A stretch of 5,053 bases of DNA from Colimorpha sp045639845 (GTDB taxonomy: Bacteria > Bacteroidota > Bacteroidia > Bacteroidales > P3). The position numbers were made by a program, and so were the translations under genes. This document shows, piece after piece, positions 1 to 5,053 of this stretch. The stretch spans positions 1-5,053 of the forward strand of contig JAZUDW010000035.1 in assembly GCA_045639845.1 (NCBI GenBank). The letters run 5' to 3'. The notes beneath the pieces are model-generated. The model was not told the origin of the DNA, made no database searches, and saw only the letters and a program-made list of their open reading frames with translations. The stretch's first letter is position 1, and the number at the start of each line of letters is the position of its first letter.

Positions 1-55
1 CAAAGAAAAATTAAAGAAAAATTATTTATTAATCACTATAAAAGAGAATTATACT

Positions 56-766
56 ATGGGAAGAGCGTTTGAATATCGCAAGGCACGCAAATTAAAACGT
101 TGGGGTAATATGGCCCGCACCTTTACCCGCATTGGAAAAGAAATCGAGATAGCCGTAAAAGCCGGCGGTCCTGATCCCGACAATAATATCCGTTTGAGAC
201 TGCTGATGCAGACCGCCAAAACGGAGAATATGCCTAAGGACAACGTAGAACGCGCCATCAAACGCGCCACATCCAAAGACACCTCCGACTACAAAGAGGT
301 CACCTACGACGGCAAAGGTCCTCACGGCGTTGTGGTTGTGGTGGAGACTCTCACCAACAACACCACCCGTACTTCGGCCAACCTACGCGCCGCTTTCGTT
401 CGCGGCAAAGGCGAGCTGGGCACCACGGGCATGAACGACTTCATGTTTGAACGCAAATGCAGCTTCGTAGTGGCTTGGAACGAGAGTATCGACATGGACG
501 AACTGGAGCTCGAACTCATCGACTGCGATATTGACGAAGTATTCCGCGACGAAGACGAGATTATGATCTATGCCGACTTTAAGAACTACGGTGCTATTCA
601 GAAATACCTCGACGAGCACAAACTGGAGATCAAATCGTTCAAATTCGAGCGCATCCCCGTCACTATGCGCGAGCTGTCGCCCGAAGAGCAGGAAGATGTC
701 AACGGCCTCATAGAGCGTCTCGAGAACGACGAAGATGTCGTGAATGTGTTCCACAATATGGCATAA
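56..766 (+). CDS. yebC: YebC/PmpR/TACO1 family protein
   Basis: This 236-residue protein is full length for the YebC family, whose members are usually about 235-250 residues. It starts MGRAFEYRKARKLKRWGNMA, the Bacteroidota form of the conserved N-terminus (other bacteria have MAGHSKW). Family blocks follow in order: TRIGKEIEIAVKAGGPDPDNN (about 24-44), NMPKDNVERAIKRA (58-71), a YDGKGPHGVVVVVETLTNN block (84-102), then LGTTGMNDFMFERK (121-134). The acidic C-terminal third matches the family's remaining domain. Known members are cytoplasmic. Some have been described as DNA-binding regulators (PmpR), while others and mitochondrial TACO1 assist translation through difficult stretches such as polyproline. 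Which role applies here cannot be read from the sequence. The ATG at 56 is chosen because the conserved N-terminus begins exactly there, after an A/T-rich leader. A putative terminator follows, so it is probably transcribed separately from the next gene. Confidence 0.96.
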   Translation: MGRAFEYRKARKLKRWGNMARTFTRIGKEIEIAVKAGGPDPDNNIRLRLLMQTAKTENMPKDNVERAIKRATSKDTSDYKEVTYDGKGPHGVVVVVETLTNNTTRTSANLRAAFVRGKGELGTTGMNDFMFERKCSFVVAWNESIDMDELELELIDCDIDEVFRDEDEIMIYADFKNYGAIQKYLDEHKLEIKSFKFERIPVTMRELSPEEQEDVNGLIERLENDEDVVNVFHNMA

Positions 767-830
767 CCCTTTGACTACCGAAACTTGACGGCTCATTTTT
801 TCGAGTCTCTTGTTTCCATACAATTACCCA

Positions 831-891
831 AGGAGGGCCGACACGATAGCCGACGACTTTTGTCGATATCAGTCTCAGCCCTCCTCTTTTT
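831..891 (+). terminator. Putative intrinsic terminator after yebC
   Basis: An 8-bp perfect outer stem (AGGAGGGC at 831-838 with GCCCTCCT at 878-885) is followed directly by a T-run, CTTTTT, at 886-891. The enclosed bases can pair further: GAC 840-842 with GTC 872-874, GATA 845-848 with TATC 867-870, and CGAC 854-857 with GTCG 862-865 around a TTTT loop. Together this makes one long interrupted hairpin in the 142-base gap between yebC and the DUF1294 gene. Its place just after yebC fits rho-independent termination. The span between the outer arms (39 bases) is longer than in classic terminators, so a structured leader for the next gene is an alternative. Pairing was done by eye, with no folding energy calculated. 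Confidence 0.55.
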
Positions 892-908
892 CCCACACAC
901 CTATACAG

Positions 909-1184
909 ATGATAGCCATTCCTCCATATCTTTACTACTTCCTCTTCATAGGCATTATCGACGCGGCCATCTTTGCATACGACAAACGTTGTGCCCGTTC
1001 CGGGAAACGACGTGTACCCGAACGTGTGCTACATTTCTTGGAGCTCATGGGAGGCGTATTCATCATCATTCCCACCATGTATGTGCTGCATCATAAAAAC
1101 AAAAAATTCAAATACTACGCTATCACCTACCTCATCCTCTTATTGTGGATAGGTGTGTTTTATGCCGCCTACTCGCACAAATAA
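909..1184 (+). CDS. DUF1294 family small membrane protein
   Basis: This is a 91-residue inner-membrane protein that fits DUF1294 in both length and motif order. A hydrophobic helix at about 7-24 is followed by the hallmark YDKRCAR (24-30), the basic GKRRVPERVLHFLELMGG segment (32-49), a second helix (about 46-62), HHKNKKFKYY (61-70) and a third helix (about 70-87). The family is widespread, and I know of no established function. The frame stays open upstream to a TTG at 810, but that would add 33 unconserved residues and run through the hairpin at 831-885. The ATG at 909 gives the usual family length and is preferred. There is no clear Shine-Dalgarno sequence, as is usual in Bacteroidota. The function of this gene cannot be inferred from its neighbours. 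Confidence 0.88.
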   Translation: MIAIPPYLYYFLFIGIIDAAIFAYDKRCARSGKRRVPERVLHFLELMGGVFIIIPTMYVLHHKNKKFKYYAITYLILLLWIGVFYAAYSHK

Positions 1185-1250
1185 AGCTTCGTATCTTCTC
1201 GGTCAGCACATTCGCGCCAACATACTAATATCGAACAGCACACAATAAAA

Positions 1251-1263
1251 GACGGAGGCCGTC
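1251..1263. other. Short GC-rich stem-loop in the 1185-1315 gap
   Basis: GACGG (1251-1255) pairs with CCGTC (1259-1263) around an AGG loop, preceded by AAAA and followed by GTTTATA. This could be a weak terminator for the DUF1294 gene, but the stem is only 5 bp and the T-run is poor. The remainder of the gap (1264-1315) is A/T-rich and is the likely leader of the next gene. I could not find a convincing Bacteroidota promoter (TTTG with TAnnTTTG) there. Confidence 0.3.
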
Positions 1264-1315
1264 GTTTATATCGATACTCGTTTAAATTTAAAGAAAGAAC
1301 TATAACAATTATACA

Positions 1316-2788
1316 ATGAAAAAGAAAATCCTTTTCATGGCTCTGATGCTCGCCATAGCCTTCAGTGCGGCAGCTCAAGCCTACAAGATTAGTCTTCTAC
1401 CCAAAAGCGCCCCTGCAGAAACCCGTTTCTACCTTGCACAGCATTTTCGCGACAAGTACGAGATCAAAGACAGTGCCACCTTTGCTGCCAACCAGATAGT
1501 ATTCCAGGGTTCAAAGAAACTGGAAAGAGGCATCTACGTGTTGCTCAACAGCAAAAAAGAAAAATGTTTCGACTTTGTGGTTGACGACAGCCAGAAATTC
1601 AGCATCGCCTTCGACGAGAAATATTCCAACGCCGCTATGGAAGTGAAAGGTTCCAAAGCATGCCAGCAGATGTTTGAATACCTCACCAAACTCGACTACG
1701 GTCGCGCTAAGTCGAAGGAGATTGGCGAACTCGGCAAGACCGACAAAGCTGCTTCCGAAGCTCAGATGAAAGAGCTTCAGTCTGAGATGGACACCTATCT
1801 CGACAACTTCAAGAAAGTAGCAAGCAACACGTTCTTCGGCCGTGTGATGATCAGCACAGAGAACATCAACGTTCCCGAACAGATACCCGCAGGTGCCAAA
1901 GACACCAACCTCCAACTATGGCAGGCTATCTATTTCCGCACCCACTACTGGGACAACGTCAATTTTTCCGACCACAGTCTCATCTACACCCCCCAGCTCT
2001 TCGAAAAGATGAACTTATACTTCTTTGGCCTCCTCTACTATCAGGATGCCGACACCATCACCCGCTATGCCACTATGGTACTCGACAAAGTGGAGAAAGA
2101 CAGCACCATGCTCCGTTATTTCCTCGACTTTATCGTTCCTAAATACGAGCGCGCCACCAAGATGATAGGCTGGGACCAGGTATTTGTGAACCTCACCGAG
2201 CGCTATTATCTGGCCGGCAAATGTCCCTGGGCTACTCAGGCCGACCTCTATAGCCGTCACAACACAGTGGAATACCTCAAGCCCTCCCTGGTGGGCCATT
2301 TCGGCACCGAATTGCTTATACCCGACAGCAACCAGAGCGAAGATGCCAACCAATGGATATCCTCGCACTATTTCCCCGAACGCTACGTGATACTCTGGTT
2401 CTGGGATCCCGACTGCAGCCACTGCCAGAAACAGAGCGAGGAGCTGAAACAACTCTACAACAAGATGGTGGCCGAAGGAAAGAAACGCTTCGAAGTGTAT
2501 GCAGTAGGCTACGAAGCCGATGTTCCGAAATGGAAACGCTACATCGCACAGCATCAGTTCCCCTTTGTTAACGTAGGCGGCTCCAATGTAAACGTAGATT
2601 ACCAGGCAGCCTACAACGTTCATGGTGCACCCACCATGATCATACTCGACTGCGACCGCAACATTATCCTCAACAAAACCATCCAAACCAACTCCATTCT
2701 TCCTTTCCTGGATCAATACGAAAGCCAGTATCCGGAGAAGGCCACCAAGGTAACGCCCTGGATGCGTCCCAGCATCTACAAACGATAG
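1316..2788 (+). CDS. Secreted thioredoxin-like protein with DUF5106-like region
   Basis: This 490-residue protein is probably periplasmic. Residues 1-22 form a type I signal peptide: a KKK start, a hydrophobic core, then AAAQA with cleavage after A20 or A22. There is no lipobox cysteine, so it is not a lipoprotein. Residues about 25-115 are beta-rich and resemble the DUF4369-type N-terminal domain of Bacteroidales thiol-disulfide proteins. A charged helical linker follows (about 120-168), then a helical DUF5106-like region (about 170-340). The C-terminal thioredoxin fold (about 345-480) has the active site W363-DPD-C367-S-H-C370 and the cis-proline loop G-A-P439-T. Such proteins are thought to reduce or exchange disulfides in envelope proteins. 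The substrate here is unknown, and the CSHC pair gives no clear direction of electron flow. The ATG at 1316 is supported by the signal peptide. tpiA begins 68 bases downstream and may be co-transcribed. Confidence 0.88.
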   Translation: MKKKILFMALMLAIAFSAAAQAYKISLLPKSAPAETRFYLAQHFRDKYEIKDSATFAANQIVFQGSKKLERGIYVLLNSKKEKCFDFVVDDSQKFSIAFDEKYSNAAMEVKGSKACQQMFEYLTKLDYGRAKSKEIGELGKTDKAASEAQMKELQSEMDTYLDNFKKVASNTFFGRVMISTENINVPEQIPAGAKDTNLQLWQAIYFRTHYWDNVNFSDHSLIYTPQLFEKMNLYFFGLLYYQDADTITRYATMVLDKVEKDSTMLRYFLDFIVPKYERATKMIGWDQVFVNLTERYYLAGKCPWATQADLYSRHNTVEYLKPSLVGHFGTELLIPDSNQSEDANQWISSHYFPERYVILWFWDPDCSHCQKQSEELKQLYNKMVAEGKKRFEVYAVGYEADVPKWKRYIAQHQFPFVNVGGSNVNVDYQAAYNVHGAPTMIILDCDRNIILNKTIQTNSILPFLDQYESQYPEKATKVTPWMRPSIYKR

Positions 2789-2856
2789 GTCATACCCTAT
2801 CATTATGTTCCGAAACATTCATTCAAATAATACATTACTAATTAAAGAAACCAAAC

Positions 2857-3615
2857 ATGAGAACAAATATCGTAGCAGGCAACTGGAAAATGAACAAAGA
2901 TTTCGGCCAGGCCGACGAACTCATCAACGAACTTGTTGAAAAACTCGAAACCACCGACCTTAACGGCACCAGCCTCATCATCTGCCCTCCCTCCCTCTAT
3001 CTCGAGATGGCAAGCGACGAAGCCGAAGAGTCGTACTTCGGCGTAGGAGCTCAAGACGTAAGCGAGCATGAAGAAGGTGCCTATACCGGAGAGATAGCAG
3101 CAGGCATGCTCGAAAGCATGGGTATTGAATACTGCATAGTGGGACACAGCGAGCGCCGTGCTTACCACCATGAGACCGACGAGCAGATAGCCCGCAAGGT
3201 AGATCAGCTTCTCAACCATGAGATCCGCCCCATCGTATGCTGCGGTGAAGTACTCGAAGAGCGCGAGAGCAACCGTCAGTTCGATGTAGTGAAACGTCAG
3301 ATAGTAGATGGGCTCTTCCATCTCAGCGCCGAGCAGTTTGCTTCCATCATCATTGCCTACGAACCCGTATGGGCTATCGGTACCGGCAAGACCGCCACCC
3401 CCGCACAGGCACAAGAGATGCATGCTTTCATCCGTAGCCTCATCGCCGAAAAATACGGCCAAGAGGTTGCCGACAACACCAGCATCCTCTATGGTGGCAG
3501 CTGCAAACCCAGCAACGCAAAAGAGCTCTTCGCCAACCCCGACGTTGACGGTGGTCTCATCGGCGGTGCTTCTCTTAAGGCCGACGACTTCCTTGCTATA
3601 GCAAAAAGCTTCTAA
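2857..3615 (+). CDS. tpiA: Triosephosphate isomerase
   Basis: This cytoplasmic glycolytic and gluconeogenic enzyme interconverts dihydroxyacetone phosphate and glyceraldehyde 3-phosphate. At 252 residues it is the normal length for the family, and all key sites are intact. The substrate-binding N9-W-K11-M-N13 lies in the first strand. The electrophile H97 sits in VGHSERR (95-101). The catalytic base E169 is in AYEPVWAIGTG (167-177), which runs into mobile loop 6 (GTGKTATPAQA). The phosphate-binding segments are YGGSCKPSNA (212-221) and GGLIGGASLK (232-241). YGGSC with cysteine in place of the more common valine is, as far as I recall, common in Bacteroidota. The ATG at 2857 follows an A-rich leader, and the conserved N-terminus starts immediately. 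The gap from the upstream gene is short with no strong terminator, while the downstream gap is full of repeats that probably end the transcript. Confidence 0.98.
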   Translation: MRTNIVAGNWKMNKDFGQADELINELVEKLETTDLNGTSLIICPPSLYLEMASDEAEESYFGVGAQDVSEHEEGAYTGEIAAGMLESMGIEYCIVGHSERRAYHHETDEQIARKVDQLLNHEIRPIVCCGEVLEERESNRQFDVVKRQIVDGLFHLSAEQFASIIIAYEPVWAIGTGKTATPAQAQEMHAFIRSLIAEKYGQEVADNTSILYGGSCKPSNAKELFANPDVDGGLIGGASLKADDFLAIAKSF

Positions 3616-3776
3616 TATCTTTTGTGAACAGGGATCAGTGATCAGTGAAAAAGACATTTGTCGGATCACTGTTCACTGATCACTGATCACTAAAAAAACA
3701 TTTGTCGGATCACTGTTCACCGATCACTAAAAAATCACAGATCACTGATCACTAAAACCTCAAAACCAATTATCCC
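3616..3776. repeat. Repeat-rich intergenic region after tpiA
   Basis: Most of this 161-base gap is built from two simple elements. One is a heptamer, ATCACTG, in short tandem runs on either strand (3633-3647 inverted, 3674-3691 and 3739-3753 direct). The other is a 31-base unit starting ACATTTGTCGGATCACTG, present at 3654-3684 and 3698-3728 with one mismatch (T/C at the 24th base), 44 bases apart. Between copies there are A-runs of six to seven bases. No reading frame of note crosses it. It resembles dispersed intergenic repeats of the REP or MITE-remnant type rather than coding DNA. Confidence 0.85.
3633..3688. repeat. Perfect 16-bp inverted repeat (large stem-loop)
   Basis: The arm at 3633-3648 (GATCAGTGATCAGTGA) is the exact reverse complement of 3673-3688, with a 24-base loop between. 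In RNA it would form a stable hairpin starting 18 bases after the tpiA stop codon. It may protect or end the tpiA transcript. It is not a standard intrinsic terminator on the + strand, because the bases after it are A-rich rather than T-rich. Because the arms are made of the same heptamer, the 3' arm could also pair out of register. Confidence 0.8.
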
Positions 3777-4430
3777 ATGGAAAACGAAAAAGCAACACCC
3801 CAAACAGACACAGAGCAAAAGTACACCCGAAAGGAGTGGAACAAAGCCACACGACCTTTGAGTATCGGCATTGCCACATCAACAGTTATGCTGCTATTCT
3901 ACCCGGCACTTCTCTTCGTCAACCTTCGCCAAACCCACACCATAGCAATGCCCGTGATGCTGGTATATATGATCATTGCTGTGATCATAGCATCGGCATG
4001 CATCAGCGGATACCTCATAGGGCTTCACCGAATGGGCACCCTGCTAAGTGTTAGAGGACGCAGATGTTTGAACCTTATCAGCATTAGCTTCCTGGCGGCC
4101 ATACCCAGTGCTATTATCCAGATAGCAGCATTCCTCGACCACGAAACCATTAGGCTATCTCAAGCCTGTGCCATAAATGCCCCATTCTTCATCACCACAC
4201 TCATTGCCTTGATGGGTTTCATTGGATTACTACTCAACAAGGAGCTCCATACACAAGCACAAACAGGCACTCGCAACCTCACATGGACCTACCTGCTTCT
4301 CACCATATGCACCATTGCAGTATCGTTAACTTTAGGTAAAGCCCTTATACTCCGCATTCTCGTAACCATACTCGTCGTAGCAGCCACCTATCTATATTAT
4401 CGCAACTGGCGAAAAATAATAATGATGTAA
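3777..4430 (+). CDS. Hypothetical six-helix membrane protein
   Basis: I do not recognise this 217-residue protein. A hydrophilic, charged N-terminal stretch (1-27, rich in K, E and T) is followed by about six hydrophobic helices: roughly 28-49, 55-83, 98-120, 130-154, 168-188 and 189-208. It ends with a short basic tail, YYRNWRKIIMM. Basic residues cluster between helices 2 and 3 (LHRMGTLLSVRGRR), which by the positive-inside rule suggests a cytoplasmic loop and both ends in the cytoplasm. There are no obvious catalytic motifs, no cysteine pair and no transporter signature. The ATG at 3777 is the first in frame after the repeats, and upstream context gives no better start. The gene sits alone between two repeat clusters in opposite orientation, so it may be an insertion relative to related genomes. 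That it is a real gene rests on its length, clean helix pattern and + strand placement. Confidence 0.75.
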   Translation: MENEKATPQTDTEQKYTRKEWNKATRPLSIGIATSTVMLLFYPALLFVNLRQTHTIAMPVMLVYMIIAVIIASACISGYLIGLHRMGTLLSVRGRRCLNLISISFLAAIPSAIIQIAAFLDHETIRLSQACAINAPFFITTLIALMGFIGLLLNKELHTQAQTGTRNLTWTYLLLTICTIAVSLTLGKALILRILVTILVVAATYLYYRNWRKIIMM

Positions 4431-4561
4431 ATAGTTCTTAAATGTTCTCTGATCCGACAATTGTTTTTTAGTGATGAATAATCCGACAAAAGTTTGTACT
4501 CTCATCACCGACCACTTAAGAAACCGCGTACTCTAAACAACCAACTCAACACCACCCTCTC
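4431..4561. repeat. Inverted copies of the upstream repeat, before the permease gene
   Basis: The stretch 4450-4475 is the reverse complement of 3686-3712 apart from one missing A in an A-run and one substitution. A second partial copy of the core lies at 4480-4491 (AATCCGACAAAA, the reverse complement of TTTTGTCGGATT). A degenerate direct match, TCACCGACCACT at 4505-4516, differs by one base from 3717-3728. The rest of the gap (4517-4561) is an A/C-rich leader for the permease gene. I see no clear promoter or terminator. Confidence 0.8.
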
Positions 4562-4977
4562 ATGTCCTTTGAATCGCTGATAGCTCACCGTTTTCTCCAC
4601 AAACAAGCCGGCAGTTTCTCCACCTCGCTCGTCAAGATAGCTATAGTCACCATAGCCCTCAGCGTAGTAGTAATGATCATGTCGGTCACCATACTGCGCG
4701 GATTCCAACACGAGATAGAGAGCAAGATAGCTGGCTTTGGCTCCCACATCGTAGTAAAGAGCCAATACGTAGGCTCCCAGTATCAAGCTGACCCTATCAG
4801 CACACAGAGGCCCGAGGTACAACGCCTCTCCACCATACCCGGAGTACAGCACCTACAGTTTTTTGCCGAAAAAGGCGGCATGATCAAGACCGATAGTCAG
4901 ATACATGGCATCATACTCAAGGGGCTCGACAGCCACTACGACACCACCTTCTTCGCAAGCAACCTCACCGAAGGACA
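4562..4977 (+). CDS. ABC transporter permease, LolC/LolE/FtsX type (3' end missing)
   Basis: Only the first 138 codons are genomic. The fragment starts MSFESLIAHRFLHKQ, the usual cytoplasmic lead of LolC/LolE-like permeases. One long transmembrane helix follows (about 23-47, ending ILRGFQHEI), then the beginning of the periplasmic MacB-type domain with GFGSHIVV (58-65), a P-E-V-x-x-L-S-T-I-P-G-V motif (84-95) and IHGIILKGLD (114-123). Full family members are about 400 residues with three further helices in the C-terminal half. In Gram-negative bacteria LolC/E pairs with an ATPase to release lipoproteins from the inner membrane, and the Bacteroidota relatives are assumed to do similar work. 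The frame appears to stop at 5041, but everything from 4978 is library adapter, so residues after G138 are not real. The gene is cut by the contig end and is not a natural truncation. Confidence 0.9.
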
Positions 4978-5053
4978 AAGTCGGATCGTAGCCATGTCGT
5001 TCTGTGAGCCAAGGAGTTGTCACCTTAACTTGTCTTCCTAAGACCGCTTGGCC
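4978..5053 (+). other. Sequencing adapter contamination (MGI/DNBSEQ type)
   Basis: Three parts are visible. Positions 4978-5019 match, base for base as I recall it, the 42-base MGI/BGISEQ read-2 adapter that begins AAGTCGGATCGTAGCCATGT and ends AAGGAGTTG. Positions 5020-5029 (TCACCTTAAC) are 10 bases where the sample index sits. Positions 5030-5053 are the reverse complement of the read-1 adapter that begins AAGTCGGAGGCCAAGCGGTC, lacking its last eight bases. The genomic boundary is 4977, or up to three bases later if the AAG is shared. This is read-through into the adapter from a short insert that was assembled onto the contig end. It has no biological meaning and should be trimmed. Confidence 0.96.

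Noticed and set aside
810..908. N-terminal extension of the DUF1294 protein from a TTG start at 810
   Set aside because: The extra 33 residues do not look like the family and would be encoded by the hairpin region. The ATG at 909 gives the normal family length.
2784..2801. Hairpin GATAGG/CCTATC over the stop codon of the thioredoxin-like gene
   Set aside because: The stem is only 6 bp and A/T-rich, with no T-run after it. It is too weak to call a terminator, so transcription into tpiA remains plausible.
2015..2818. A 267-codon open frame on the - strand opposite the thioredoxin-like gene
   Set aside because: The + strand frame has a signal peptide, a CxxC site and a cis-proline. The antisense frame is open because of codon bias and has no recognisable features.
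2842..3669. A 275-codon open frame on the - strand opposite tpiA
   Set aside because: It is a shadow of tpiA, whose conserved motifs are all in the + frame. The antisense product resembles no protein I know, and its start would lie within the repeat region.
3654..3753. Possible CRISPR array, given repeated units with spacing
   Set aside because: There are only two full units. The intervening bases are made of the same heptamer and A-runs rather than unique spacers, and there are no cas genes.
4978..4987. AAGTCGGATC at the end of the permease resembles the intergenic repeat core TTTGTCGGATCA
   Set aside because: The shared GTCGGATC belongs to the adapter start, so the resemblance is a coincidence and not a further repeat copy.
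4973..5053. An open - strand frame across the contig end, reading GQAVLGRQVKVTTPWL, which at first suggested a second gene or an inversion junction inside the permease
   Set aside because: The bases are the library adapter pair and index, so the frame is accidental.

Overview
This is about 5 kb of chromosomal sequence that looks like Bacteroidota, most likely Bacteroidales. Three things point there. The YebC protein begins with the MGRAFE-type N-terminus seen in that phylum. The secreted protein combines a DUF5106-like region with a thioredoxin fold, an architecture typical of Bacteroidales. Start codons follow A-rich leaders with no clear Shine-Dalgarno sequence. All genes lie on the + strand. 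Most are ordinary housekeeping or envelope genes.

Layout: (1) 56-766, a YebC/TACO1 family protein, followed by a long stem-loop and T-run that looks like an intrinsic terminator (831-891). (2) 909-1184, a small DUF1294 membrane protein. (3) 1316-2788, a periplasmic thioredoxin-like protein with a CSHC active site. (4) 2857-3615, triosephosphate isomerase (tpiA), 68 bases downstream. (5) 3616-3776, an intergenic region packed with short direct and inverted repeats. (6) 3777-4430, an unrecognised six-helix membrane protein. (7) 4431-4561, an intergenic region with copies of the same repeat in inverted orientation. (8) 4562-4977, the first 138 codons of a LolC/LolE/FtsX-type ABC transporter permease.

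The last 76 bases (4978-5053) are not genomic. They match the MGI/DNBSEQ library adapter pair as I remember it: the read-2 adapter, a 10-base index-like stretch, then the reverse complement of the read-1 adapter. The permease reading frame therefore appears to stop at 5041 only because it runs into adapter. The real gene continues past the end of the contig.

The genes do not form one pathway. tpiA is central glycolysis, the thioredoxin-like protein and the permease serve the envelope, and YebC acts in gene expression. The most biologically interesting point is the unknown membrane gene bracketed by inverted copies of a repeat with the core TTTGTCGGATCA. This may mark an inserted cassette or a dispersed intergenic repeat family. 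I see no RNA gene, CRISPR array, transposase or defence system, and no convincing new system.
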